64,000 bases of DNA from Meridianimaribacter flavus (GTDB taxonomy: Bacteria; Bacteroidota; Bacteroidia; Flavobacteriales; Flavobacteriaceae): positions 124,001-188,000 of the forward strand of contig NZ_SOQZ01000005.1 of the NCBI RefSeq assembly GCF_004366715.1, given 5' to 3'. Position 1 is the stretch's first letter. The number at the start of each line of letters is the position of its first letter. A program made the translations under genes and the position numbers. The notes beneath the pieces were generated by a model. The model did not search any database and was not told the origin of the DNA. It saw only the letters and a list, made by a program, of their open reading frames with translations. Positions 52,837 through 61,862 of this stretch are shown here, one piece after another.

Positions 52837-55785
52837 TTATTTAATAGTAATTTCGTCAGCAAATAGCCAGCTTCTTCCATCGTGTTCGTAACCTAAATGC
52901 CATTCAGGGAGTTCGCCCAGTGTTTTGGCTTTTATTTTTATGTAACGGTATTTTTTTGGCACTTGTTTAAAGTGAAATTGTTTGATTTCTACGTTTTCAT
53001 TTGGAGAAATGTTTTCTGATACGCGAGGTGAATCAATAGGTGTAAATGTTTTACCATCAATGGAACCAAAACAAGCGACTTCAGTAGGATAAAATATCCA
53101 AGAGCGTTGATCTTCCAGAAAGTTTATGGTAACCAGATTAACAAGGGTTTCTTTTCCTAAATCTACTGTTGCTATCAAATCAGTATTATGATACCCTTGC
53201 CAAGTACCAGTTCTGAAATCTTGGGTTCCAAGAATACCATCAATTAAAGCATCGTTGCCACCACCATTGTATTGATTGGCGTATTCGGTTTCAAGAGTAA
53301 TAGAAAGGTTAGGGTCTATTTTATAAAACTTGGTTTCAACCGTTGCGCTTTTGATTTTGTTTTTTTCTGAATACACTTTTAAGTTTGTAGCTTCTGAAAT
53401 TGTAAAAGGCGCATCGTATAATTTGAAATCTTCATCATTCAAACTATAAAAAATGGAAGCGCTTTTATCTACATTTTCTAGAACAACTTCGGTTTCACCT
53501 TTAAAAGCGACATCGCCTTTTGCAATAAAAGGTACAGGAACAACGAGATGTTCGTCAATGCTTGTATTAGGTTCTTGTCCTTCTTGACTTCCCCAAACAG
53601 CTGGATTGTCGGTCATTTTAAATTCTAATGTATCACCTTCTGCAATTTCGTTGTGATAAATAAATGTTCTGTCAAGCGATTTTCCGTTGAGGTAAACATG
53701 CTCAATGTAAATGTTTTTGTCACTTAAATTGGTAGCAATAACATTAAATTGCTTACCATTTTCCATATTGATTGTGGCTTTGTCAAATAAAGGTGTGCCT
53801 ATAATATATTCATTACTTGCTGGCGTAACAGGATAGAATCCCATTGATGAAAATACATACCATGCGCTCATTTGTCCGCAATCTTCATTACCCGAAATAC
53901 CATCAGGTGTGTTGGTGTACAATTCGGTTAAAATTTGGTGAACGCGTTCTTGAGTTTTATGCGGTTTATTTACAAAATTATAAAGGTAAGCCATGTGATG
54001 ACTTGGTTCATTGCCATGTGCATATTGACCAATGAGACCTGTGATATCTACTTGATGACGTCCAGAAGTTTTGTCGTTTGCAGTAAATAACGTGTCTAAT
54101 TGGGTTTCGAGTTTGTCTTTTCCTCCTAATAAATTCATAAACCCGGAAATATCTTGAGGCACATAAAAACTGTATTGCCAAGAGTTAGCTTCGGTATAAT
54201 TGAAGTTCACTTCATAAGGATCAAAAGGTGCAAACCAAGTATTTCTAAAACGACCACGCATAAATTTGGTTTCTGGGTCATAACTGTTTTTATAATATTG
54301 CGCGCGTTCCGTATAAGTTTTGTAGTCTTCGGTTTTGTTCATGGCTTTTGCCATTTGAGCAATGGTCCAGTCGTCATAGGCATATTCCAAAGTTTTTGAA
54401 ACCGATTCACTTTCTTCTTCTACAGGAATAAATCCAAATTCTTTGTAGCTTTTCAATCCTAATTTATCTCGTGTCGCACTGTGCTTCATGGCTTCAAAAG
54501 CTTTTTCGGTCTTGTACCCACGAATCCCTTTTAAGTAAGCGTCAGCAATTACAGGAACTGCGTGATAACCAATCATGCAGCCCGTGTAATTAGCGCTTAA
54601 ATCCCAAATTGGCATGATGCCGCCTTCATCATATTTTGCTAAAAATGTATTGATGAAATCGTTCGTTCGGTCTTCTTCAATAATGGTGTAAAGCGGATGC
54701 GCTGCACGATAGGTATCCCAAAGCGAGAACACTGTGTAATACTCAAAATCTTTAGTTTCATGAATTTCCAAATCCATACCACGATATCTTCCATCAACAT
54801 CTTGATATAAGTTTGGCGCAATCATGGTGTGATATAATGCTGTGTAAAAGTTGGTTTTGTAGTCATTATTTGTGCTTTCAACCACAATTTTTTCTAGTTG
54901 CTGCTCCCAAGTGTTTTGAGCTTCGGTTTTAATATTGTCAAAGGTTTTGTCTCCTATTTCAGTTTCCCAATTAAGTTTTGCGCCAGCTTCATCAACTGCA
55001 CTAATACCTATTTTAATATAAATAGGATCATTGTTTGGTTTTTTGAATTTTATAGCAGCCTTTTTGCTTTGGTATTTGTAGTTTTTTGAAACTTCAGTGT
55101 CATTTTCAACATAAGAAATACTTTCAATAGGTTTTGAAAAATACATGTCAAAAAACAAACGTTGGTCTGTTGCCCAAGCTTTGGAATGTCTGTAACCTTT
55201 AATCGATTGACTATCGACCATCTGAATTTTATAGTCCAAAAGTTGGTCGCGATGGTCTAAATCTAAAATCACATATTGATTTTCAGAAGAAGGAAATTGG
55301 TATTTATGTATACCACTTCGTTTGGAAACAGTGAGTTCTACATCAATTTCTGTAGAATCTAAATGTACTTTATAATAACCAGGTTCAGCAATTTCGTTGT
55401 CATGAGAAAAATGTGCTCTGTAACCTGATTTTCCGTTAGCTCCATTATTAAAAGCAACCTTGTTTGTTGGCATTAATAAAATGTCACCATAGTCAGAAAC
55501 TCCTGTTCCGCTTAAATGTGTATGCGAAAAGCCATAGATATATTCATCTGAATAATGATATCCAGAGCAACCATCCCAACCATCAAGTCGCGTATCTGGA
55601 GACAGTTGCATCATACCAAAAGGTATAGTTGCTCCAGGATAGGTATGGCCATGACCACCAGTACCAATAAACGGATTAACATAAGAAATTAAAGATTTGT
55701 CTTTTTGAGCAGGTTCAAATGGTTTGTTTTCAGTGCATCCGAAAAAAAAGGATGTCAATAAAACAATAAAAAAGCAACGTTTCAT
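52837..55785 (-). CDS. GH92-family alpha-mannosidase, lipoprotein
   Basis: Exo-alpha-mannosidase (usually alpha-1,2) that trims high-mannose N-glycans; calcium-dependent family. 982 residues. Lipoprotein signal MKRCFFIVLLTSFFFGC with Cys17. The GH92 N-terminal domain opens with NPFIGTGGHGHTYPGATIPF (near 37) and PDTRLDGWDGCSGYHYSD. The catalytic half includes YTVFSLWDTYRAAHPLYTII (near 355), GNEPSHHMAYLYNF (near 595) and GNEDCGQMSAWYVFSSMGFY (near 635), which holds the predicted acid/base residues. After about 760 come a chitobiase-type/FN3-like domain and an F5/8-type sugar-binding domain (TDLIATVDLGKETLVNLVTI). First gene of the N-glycan operon. Confidence 0.94.
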   Translation of the reverse strand: MKRCFFIVLLTSFFFGCTENKPFEPAQKDKSLISYVNPFIGTGGHGHTYPGATIPFGMMQLSPDTRLDGWDGCSGYHYSDEYIYGFSHTHLSGTGVSDYGDILLMPTNKVAFNNGANGKSGYRAHFSHDNEIAEPGYYKVHLDSTEIDVELTVSKRSGIHKYQFPSSENQYVILDLDHRDQLLDYKIQMVDSQSIKGYRHSKAWATDQRLFFDMYFSKPIESISYVENDTEVSKNYKYQSKKAAIKFKKPNNDPIYIKIGISAVDEAGAKLNWETEIGDKTFDNIKTEAQNTWEQQLEKIVVESTNNDYKTNFYTALYHTMIAPNLYQDVDGRYRGMDLEIHETKDFEYYTVFSLWDTYRAAHPLYTIIEEDRTNDFINTFLAKYDEGGIMPIWDLSANYTGCMIGYHAVPVIADAYLKGIRGYKTEKAFEAMKHSATRDKLGLKSYKEFGFIPVEEESESVSKTLEYAYDDWTIAQMAKAMNKTEDYKTYTERAQYYKNSYDPETKFMRGRFRNTWFAPFDPYEVNFNYTEANSWQYSFYVPQDISGFMNLLGGKDKLETQLDTLFTANDKTSGRHQVDITGLIGQYAHGNEPSHHMAYLYNFVNKPHKTQERVHQILTELYTNTPDGISGNEDCGQMSAWYVFSSMGFYPVTPASNEYIIGTPLFDKATINMENGKQFNVIATNLSDKNIYIEHVYLNGKSLDRTFIYHNEIAEGDTLEFKMTDNPAVWGSQEGQEPNTSIDEHLVVPVPFIAKGDVAFKGETEVVLENVDKSASIFYSLNDEDFKLYDAPFTISEATNLKVYSEKNKIKSATVETKFYKIDPNLSITLETEYANQYNGGGNDALIDGILGTQDFRTGTWQGYHNTDLIATVDLGKETLVNLVTINFLEDQRSWIFYPTEVACFGSIDGKTFTPIDSPRVSENISPNENVEIKQFHFKQVPKKYRYIKIKAKTLGELPEWHLGYEHDGRSWLFADEITIK

Positions 55786-55875
55786 GCTGAGGTATTAAAT
55801 TGGAGGCAAAAGATACTAAATCTTAACATATAGTTAAATATAAAATGATTGAAGATAAAAGATTTTAAATTCGGT

Positions 55876-55883
55876 TATCTTTG
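55876..55883 (+). promoter_or_regulatory. -7 element of the metallophosphoesterase promoter
   Basis: TATCTTTG, an exact TAnnTTTG match, ends 14 nt before the ATG at 55898. A TTG 24 nt upstream may be the -33 box. Confidence 0.5.
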
Positions 55884-55897
55884 ATTAAATTTAGTTT

Positions 55898-57133
55898 ATG
55901 TCGAGATGGATTATTAGGCTTGTGATACTTTCAGCTATTATTTTGGTAGCTGAAATTTATGCTTTTCAAGCCTTAAAAACGGTTACTAAAAGTCGTGTTG
56001 TTAAATGGAGTTGGCTAGGTGTTTCTGCATTAGTTTATGCCAACTTAATATATGTAATGTTTTCTACTCCAAGAAGTTTAGGGCAAACCATGCAATTTCA
56101 GTATGCAGTTGGCTTTATGCTTACAATTCTTATCCCAAAAGCAATATTAATTATAATGATGTTTGGCGAAGATATTGTACGAGTTATTCTAAAACTTGTT
56201 TCAGTATTTTCAAGTGGAGAAACGCAATCTTTTGTTGGTAGGCGTGTTTTTGTTTCTAAGCTGGCTTTAGGGTTGGCAGCCATCCCATTTGCTTCATTTT
56301 TATACGGAATTATTCAGGGAAGATATAACTACAAGGTTTTAAAATATCAATTGTCTTTTGAAGATTTACCTGAGGCTTTTGATGGTTTAACCATTACACA
56401 GATTTCCGATATACATTCAGGGAGTTTTACCAATAAGAACAAAATACAGTATGGTGTTGATTTAATTAACGAACAAAAATCAGACATTATTCTTTTTACT
56501 GGTGATATTGTAAATAATAAGGCTGATGAAATGGATACTTGGGTTGATGTTTTTAAGCAGCTAGATGCACCAATGGGTAAGTTTTCAGTATTAGGAAATC
56601 ATGATTATGGCGACTATGTTGATTGGTTAACAAATGAAGATAAGATTAACAATTTTAAAGCGGTAAAAGACATTCATCCAAAAATAGGATTTGAATTATT
56701 ACTGAATGAGAACCGTTACATAGAGAAAGACGGTCAGAAAATTGCTATTGTAGGTGTTGAAAACTGGGGAAAAGGGTTTAATCAATCAGGTGATTTGGTT
56801 AAAGCTTCCGAAGGAATAAATAAAGACGATTTTAAAATATTGCTATCTCACGATCCATCTCATTGGGAGTACATGGTAAAGAAAGACGATTTTAATTATC
56901 AACTTACGCTTAGTGGTCACACTCATGGATTGCAGATGGGAATTGAAATTCCAGGGATTTTCAAATGGAGTCCTTCTCAGTATGTTTATAAACAATGGGC
57001 AGGTTTATATGAAGAGTTTGGAAGATATATAAATGTTAATAGAGGTTTTGGTTATCATGCGTTTCCAGGACGAGTTGGTATATGGCCAGAAGTAACAGTT
57101 ATAGAGCTCAAAAAGGGAACAAAAAACGCTTAA
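55898..57133 (+). CDS. Membrane-anchored metallophosphoesterase
   Basis: 411 residues. About four N-terminal membrane helices (4-22, 35-53, 66-88 and 116-136) anchor a calcineurin-like phosphoesterase domain. Its five metal motifs are complete: TQISDIHSGS (near 167), FTGDIVNN (near 197), LGNHDYGDYV (near 230), LLSHDPSHWE (near 311) and LSGHTHGLQM (near 331). The layout matches YkuE/YaeI-type proteins, some of which act on lipid diphosphates such as UDP-diacylglucosamine. The substrate here is unknown. Single-gene unit. Confidence 0.9.
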   Translation: MSRWIIRLVILSAIILVAEIYAFQALKTVTKSRVVKWSWLGVSALVYANLIYVMFSTPRSLGQTMQFQYAVGFMLTILIPKAILIIMMFGEDIVRVILKLVSVFSSGETQSFVGRRVFVSKLALGLAAIPFASFLYGIIQGRYNYKVLKYQLSFEDLPEAFDGLTITQISDIHSGSFTNKNKIQYGVDLINEQKSDIILFTGDIVNNKADEMDTWVDVFKQLDAPMGKFSVLGNHDYGDYVDWLTNEDKINNFKAVKDIHPKIGFELLLNENRYIEKDGQKIAIVGVENWGKGFNQSGDLVKASEGINKDDFKILLSHDPSHWEYMVKKDDFNYQLTLSGHTHGLQMGIEIPGIFKWSPSQYVYKQWAGLYEEFGRYINVNRGFGYHAFPGRVGIWPEVTVIELKKGTKNA

Positions 57134-57154
57134 TTGCAAGGAAATGTTATATTT

Positions 57155-57192
57155 ACTCTTAAAATTGCTTATTTTTATAAATAAGTAAGAGT
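57155..57192. other. Two-tier inverted repeat downstream of the phosphoesterase gene
   Basis: ACTCTTA...TAAGAGT enclose CTTATTT-TTAT-AAATAAG, with a 6-nt one-sided bulge. There is no T run, so it is not a clear terminator. Confidence 0.45.
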
Positions 57193-57199
57193 GAATCTA

Positions 57200-57238
57200 C
57201 TAGATGATATTAGTTAAATCATACCTAAAATCATCTAG
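57200..57238. promoter_or_regulatory. Perfect 9-bp inverted repeat upstream of the thioredoxin-like gene
   Basis: CTAGATGAT (57200-57208) and ATCATCTAG (57230-57238) with a 21-nt loop, 35 nt before the ATG at 57274. Operator or mRNA structure; not resolved. Confidence 0.45.
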
Positions 57239-57273
57239 GTTTAATAACAACATTTGACTTAAAACTTTAAAGT

Positions 57274-57570
57274 ATGTCAAAATTTGGGGAATTAATAGAT
57301 GTTAACATTCCTGTTCTGTTAGACTTTTTTACAGAATGGAATGAGCAATCCAAGGCAATGCATGCTGTGTTAAGAGACGTTGCAGCTGCTCTTGGTGATA
57401 AGGCAAAGGTCATTAAAATTGACGTTGATAAAAACAAAGAGCTTGCTGAAGCTTTAAGGGTTAAAGGCTTACCAACACTAATTATCTACAAAGGTGGTGA
57501 AATGAAATGGCGTCACAGTGGTGAGCAAGACGCTAATACTTTAATAGGTATTATTCAAGAGTATATCTAA
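57274..57570 (+). CDS. Thioredoxin-fold protein lacking the catalytic cysteines
   Basis: 98 residues with a clear thioredoxin fold: VLLDFFTEWNEQSKAMHAVL near residue 13, VIKIDVDKNKELAEALRVKG near 45, the cis-Pro LPTLIIYKGG near 66, and a closing helix. At the place of the WCxxC active site it reads WNEQSKAM, so both cysteines are absent and ordinary disulfide exchange is impossible. It may act as a binding or scaffold protein. The 3' end overlaps the convergent deacetylase gene by 4 bases. Confidence 0.85.
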   Translation: MSKFGELIDVNIPVLLDFFTEWNEQSKAMHAVLRDVAAALGDKAKVIKIDVDKNKELAEALRVKGLPTLIIYKGGEMKWRHSGEQDANTLIGIIQEYI

Positions 57571-58208
57571 TCAGGTATAACTATATTCTTAAAAGAAAAT
57601 CCAAGATTGCTGTAGTGTTCTAAAACCTTAGGTAAAGCATATTGCAGATTTGAAGCAGCTTTGAGGCTATCATGAAAGACAATAATGCTCCCTTTTTTTG
57701 TTTTGGAGATTACATTTTCTAAACAAGCTGCATTAGATATTGTAGCATCCCAATCAAAAGACAATACATCCCACATAATAATTTTATAACCCATTTGAAT
57801 TAACTCGTTAGCTTGCTTGGGTTTTATTTTTCCATAAGGAGGACGAAATAACTTAGATGTTTGTTGATGTTCTATTAAAGATTGGGTTTTTAAAACATCG
57901 TCTATATATTCTTGTTTTTGGGTTTTCCAGCCTTTTAAATGGTTGTAGGTATGGTTACCAATGCTATGACCTTCATTGATTATATCCTGAAAAATATCTG
58001 GATGCTTTTCAATATTACTACCAATACAAAAGAACGTCGCTTTTGCATTGTATTGTTTTAATGTGTTTAGAGTCCAATGCGTTATTTCAGGTGTTGGACC
58101 ATCATCAAAAGTGAGATAAATTGTTTTTTGTTCAGTAGGAATGTCCCAAATGTAATTTGGAAACATCTTCTTTACCACCAAAGGTGTTTTAGTAGGAGTT
58201 ATTTTCAT
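57567..58208 (-). CDS. Polysaccharide deacetylase (NodB domain)
   Basis: Carbohydrate esterase family 4-type deacetylase, 213 residues. The NodB motifs are present: IYLTFDDGPTPEITHW (near 30; Asp-Asp), GHSIGNHTYNHLKGW (near 80; metal His residues), FRPPYGKIKPKQ (near 116), YKIIMWDVLSFDWD (near 135) and GSIIVFHDSLKA (near 173). No signal peptide is evident at the chosen start, unusual for enzymes acting on envelope glycans. It starts 17 nt after the DUF2723 gene, so the two are co-transcribed. Confidence 0.9.
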   Translation of the reverse strand: MKITPTKTPLVVKKMFPNYIWDIPTEQKTIYLTFDDGPTPEITHWTLNTLKQYNAKATFFCIGSNIEKHPDIFQDIINEGHSIGNHTYNHLKGWKTQKQEYIDDVLKTQSLIEHQQTSKLFRPPYGKIKPKQANELIQMGYKIIMWDVLSFDWDATISNAACLENVISKTKKGSIIVFHDSLKAASNLQYALPKVLEHYSNLGFSFKNIVIPD

Positions 58209-58225
58209 ACGAAAACCCTAACAAT

Positions 58226-61200
58226 TTATTCCATATTAAAAAGACTATCAACCGAGTCGTTTGATATAATATCTAAGTCATCCATTAAAGGCTGATCATC
58301 ATCTTCAGGTTCGTCTCCAGCAAAGTGATTGAAAAGCTTAAGATAATTGTTAAACCTTTCAGTTTCTTCTAAAGCAAAATCACCATCTTTATAAATCACT
58401 AATATATCTACTAAAGCACGATAGCGCTCAATATCAGTAACAATTTCGTCAAGATAACGTGTTTGATTTTCAATAGATAATCCACTGTAATAGGTTAAAC
58501 TTTCCTGGTATTTTTTACTTACCTTTTTAAATAGGTCTCTACCTTTTTCCACTTTGTCTACTTCGTAGTAAGCACTAATGTATGGTTCTAAAAGTGTGTA
58601 ATACCCAAAAATATCAACAGGCATTTTTTCCATAGCTAAATCAGCTACTTTTTCAGCTTTATCGTACTCCTCTTCATTAATTAGTTGCTCCACCAAACGC
58701 GCAAGATTGCCTCTGTAAGTTATTCCATTCTTTCTAGATTCGGTATCATGGTATACGTTTTCGTTACCACTATTTCCCCAATCCCAAGCCATAACTTTTT
58801 CGTACATTAATTCGCTATCTACACGTCCCATATCAAATGGGTTTGCTCTGTCAACAGGTGTTTTTATTGGCACAAGTTTGTAGCATAAACCGTCTAGTTG
58901 CAGGTAGTCTTTCATCCAGATATAATCATCGTCACCAAATGCACCTCCAGTAAAATAAATTGGACGTTCCCAATTGTTGTTAGCTACTATATCTAGCATT
59001 AGCAATCTGTTTTTATATAAAGCGCCTCCTTTTATTTCAACGTCTAAATAAGGTAGTATTTTATCAGCATCTTTAGGTTTTACGATACCATGTTCTAAAA
59101 CAGAAGTTTTGTCAACAGGAACTCTAATGTGAGATGTTGGAAAATAGTTAGAGTTTAATAAATTACTTGGGTAGTAGCTAAGGTCTTCACCTTCTCGTTG
59201 AAGAATATATTTTAGCTTGTATCTAGGATCGTCACTACTTACAAAGTTCATAAAGTCTTTTATCATAAGCGTGTCTTTGGTAATTTCCCTTCTCATGATA
59301 TAGTCTCTTGTTCCAAACTTATATTGGTCATGCGTTAGTTGAGAAGGAATTGGGTCACTCTCATACGCTTTTCGTTTCATTTGATCGATATACCAATCGG
59401 TTTGGAATAAACTTGTATTTACAACTCTTACGTCAGTTCGTATTCCTTCAATTTCTTGAGCATACCAAAGCGGGAATGTATCATTATCACCAATAGTGAA
59501 TAAAATGGCATTTGGCGCACAAGATTCTAAATACTTAATAGCCATTGCATGGGCTGTTTCTCTTTCAGACCTGTCATGGTCATCCCAATTGTTTGCCGCA
59601 AGAATTCCTGGTACAAGAATTAAACACACAAGGGTTATTGATGGCGCTAAGAATTTTGAAGACGAATACTTTTTTAAGCCTTCAAAAATAGAGTACACTC
59701 CAAAACCAATCCAAATGGCAAACACATAAAACGAACCAACAACCGAATAGTCTCTTTCTCTAGGCTCAAAAGGTCGAATGTTTGTATAGAACTGAATTGC
59801 TAAACCTGTAAACAAGAAGAAAACTAGCATAGTCCAAAACAGTTTTTTGTCTTTACTGAGTAAAAATAAAAACCCTATAAGCCCTAAGATAAGCGGTAAG
59901 AAATAGTAGGTGTTTCGTGCTTTATTGTTTTCTACATCGCTTGGTAAGTTTTTTTGCGACATGCCTAAATGCATTTCGTCAATAAAATCAATACCACTTA
60001 TCCAGTTACCGTGTAAATCGTCATACTTTCCTTGAATATCGTCTTGTCTTCCTACAAAGTTCCACATAAAATAACGCCAATACATATAACCTAATTGGTA
60101 CTCTAACATGTATCCAGCATTTTGAAGTAATGACGGTTTTTCAATGTCTAAAAATTCTTGACCGTATCTTTTAAGGAATAAATGGTAATCTTCATAATCA
60201 ATTCTACCTTCAGCAACTTGCTGTCTAAAATCATTAACCAAAGCTCTTACTTGGTTTTCCATTTGATATTCGGGCTTGATTTTAAAATCTAGTAAGCCAG
60301 TAAACATCATATAGTTTTCGGCATGCTCTGTACTCCACATTCTTGGTAAAATAGAAGCTTGCTCAGAATTGTAGTTTTGTTTGGCGTTTTTCCAATCGTT
60401 TACAACAATATACTTTCCAGACTTTTCGTCTTTTTCGTATTTAGGTTTATCATCAATAAAAGGTTGATTGGCATCATAACCAGTGTATTGCTCGGTAAAC
60501 AATGGTCCATAGAACAAATGAGTTTCTGGGTACTGCTCTAAGTTATAATATGCTAAAAGTTCTCTGGCACTAGAAGGGTTGTTTTCGTTAATGACAACTT
60601 GAGCATTGGCTCTAATTGGTAGCATTAACCATGAAGAAAAACCAATGATAATAAACGTTAAACAAAGAATTCCTGTGTTTAAATACTTGTAGTTTTTTTG
60701 ACGTGTATATTTTAGTCCGAAATAAATAATAGCAATTAAAACAATACCAGCAATAATTGAACCTGAGTTAAAAGGTAATCCTATGCTATTTACAAAAAAC
60801 AATTCCGAAGCACTAAACGCTCTCATAATGTTTGGAGCTAATAGTTTAAACACAAAAAGTAATATAGCTACTGCTACAACATTGGCAATAATGAAGTTTT
60901 TAACCGTTATTTCTTTGTAGTTTTTAAAGTAATAGATAAGTCCAATAGCAGGTATGGTCAATAATCCCATAAAGTGAACACCAAAAGACATACCTATAAC
61001 AAAAGCTATTAAAATTAACCATCTGTTACCTCTAGGAGTATTCATGTCTTGTTCCCAACGTAACCCTAACCAGAACATAATAGACATAATTAAGGCAGCC
61101 ATTGCATATACTTCTGTTTCAACAGCATTAAACCAAAATGAATCGGTAAAAGTAAAAGCTAAACTCCCTACAAGAGCACTTCCTAAGATGGCAACGCTTT

Positions 61201-61588
61201 GTTGTTTAGACAATAAAGTAGTGTCATATTCATCATTGATAGCCTCTTTTTTAGGTAGTGAAGCAACTGCTAGTTTCCTTAAAAGTAGGCTTATGGTCCA
61301 AAACATAAACAAGATTGTAAATGCACTTGCTACAGCACTCATCATATTTAACATCATACCAACTTGAGAAGGTTCAAGAGCAAACATTGAGAAAAATGCA
61401 CCCATCATTTGAAAAAATGGAGCTCCAGGAGGATGTCCAACTTGTAGCTTAGAAGAAGTTAAAATATACTCTCCAGCATCCCAAAAGCTAACTGTTGGTT
61501 CTATGGTTAGCGCATATGTAATAAGGGCTACGGTAAAAGCAAACCATCCTAAAATGGTATTCCATTTCTTGAAGTTGAAATGTGTCAT
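58226..61588 (-). CDS. DUF2723 membrane protein (predicted protein O-mannosyltransferase family)
   Basis: 1120 residues. The N-terminal half is an integral membrane domain of about 12 helices beginning with TIEPTVSFWDAGEYILTSSK (near 29), whose FWDxGE motif corresponds to the luminal acidic motif of PMT/GT-C glycosyltransferases. A GHPPGAPFFQMMGAFFSMF segment follows, with more helices to about 690. The C-terminal 400 residues are soluble (IGDNDTFPLWYAQEIEGIRT) and end in TPR-like helices (EEYDKAEKVADLAMEKMP) and an acidic tail. A role in lipid-linked sugar transfer or Bacteroidetes O-glycosylation is family-based inference. It is transcribed with the deacetylase gene. Confidence 0.85.
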   Translation of the reverse strand: MTHFNFKKWNTILGWFAFTVALITYALTIEPTVSFWDAGEYILTSSKLQVGHPPGAPFFQMMGAFFSMFALEPSQVGMMLNMMSAVASAFTILFMFWTISLLLRKLAVASLPKKEAINDEYDTTLLSKQQSVAILGSALVGSLAFTFTDSFWFNAVETEVYAMAALIMSIMFWLGLRWEQDMNTPRGNRWLILIAFVIGMSFGVHFMGLLTIPAIGLIYYFKNYKEITVKNFIIANVVAVAILLFVFKLLAPNIMRAFSASELFFVNSIGLPFNSGSIIAGIVLIAIIYFGLKYTRQKNYKYLNTGILCLTFIIIGFSSWLMLPIRANAQVVINENNPSSARELLAYYNLEQYPETHLFYGPLFTEQYTGYDANQPFIDDKPKYEKDEKSGKYIVVNDWKNAKQNYNSEQASILPRMWSTEHAENYMMFTGLLDFKIKPEYQMENQVRALVNDFRQQVAEGRIDYEDYHLFLKRYGQEFLDIEKPSLLQNAGYMLEYQLGYMYWRYFMWNFVGRQDDIQGKYDDLHGNWISGIDFIDEMHLGMSQKNLPSDVENNKARNTYYFLPLILGLIGFLFLLSKDKKLFWTMLVFFLFTGLAIQFYTNIRPFEPRERDYSVVGSFYVFAIWIGFGVYSIFEGLKKYSSSKFLAPSITLVCLILVPGILAANNWDDHDRSERETAHAMAIKYLESCAPNAILFTIGDNDTFPLWYAQEIEGIRTDVRVVNTSLFQTDWYIDQMKRKAYESDPIPSQLTHDQYKFGTRDYIMRREITKDTLMIKDFMNFVSSDDPRYKLKYILQREGEDLSYYPSNLLNSNYFPTSHIRVPVDKTSVLEHGIVKPKDADKILPYLDVEIKGGALYKNRLLMLDIVANNNWERPIYFTGGAFGDDDYIWMKDYLQLDGLCYKLVPIKTPVDRANPFDMGRVDSELMYEKVMAWDWGNSGNENVYHDTESRKNGITYRGNLARLVEQLINEEEYDKAEKVADLAMEKMPVDIFGYYTLLEPYISAYYEVDKVEKGRDLFKKVSKKYQESLTYYSGLSIENQTRYLDEIVTDIERYRALVDILVIYKDGDFALEETERFNNYLKLFNHFAGDEPEDDDQPLMDDLDIISNDSVDSLFNME

Positions 61589-61689
61589 ATGTGTTAAGTA
61601 TTGTTGCGGGCGAATTTAATAATAAATATGATAAACACTAAGGTTTTTAAGTAAACGTTAAGGTTTTTAAATTATTTTCTTGATTTTTT

Positions 61690-61720
61690 TTTGTGCAAAT
61701 GAAACTTTGTTATAAATTTG
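61690..61720 (+). promoter_or_regulatory. Promoter of tRNA-Gln
   Basis: TTTG (61690-61693), 19-nt spacer, TAAATTTG (61713-61720), 18 nt before the mature tRNA 5' end. Confidence 0.75.
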
Positions 61721-61738
61721 CATCCTCATTTGAAATGA

Positions 61739-61811
61739 TGGCCTATGGTGTAACTGGCAACACGTCTGGTTTTGGTCCAGAAGAGTCTAGGTTCGAGCCC
61801 TAGTAGGCCAA
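61739..61811 (+). tRNA. tRNA-Gln(TTG)
   Basis: Acceptor TGGCCTA/TAGGCCA, anticodon stem TCTGG/CCAGA with loop TTTTGGT and anticodon TTG at 61772-61774, T-loop GGTTCGAGCCC. The CCA end is not encoded. It has its own promoter and terminator. Confidence 0.97.
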
Positions 61812-61812
61812 C

Positions 61813-61846
61813 AAAAAAAGTCTTCCAATTGCGGAAGACTTTTTTG
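61813..61846 (+). terminator. Terminator of tRNA-Gln
   Basis: AAAAAAAGTCTTCC pairs with GGAAGACTTTTTT around a 6-nt loop, T-rich on both strands; also near the end of the convergent universal stress gene. Confidence 0.85.
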
Positions 61847-61862
61847 TTTTAGGGTTTTGAGA

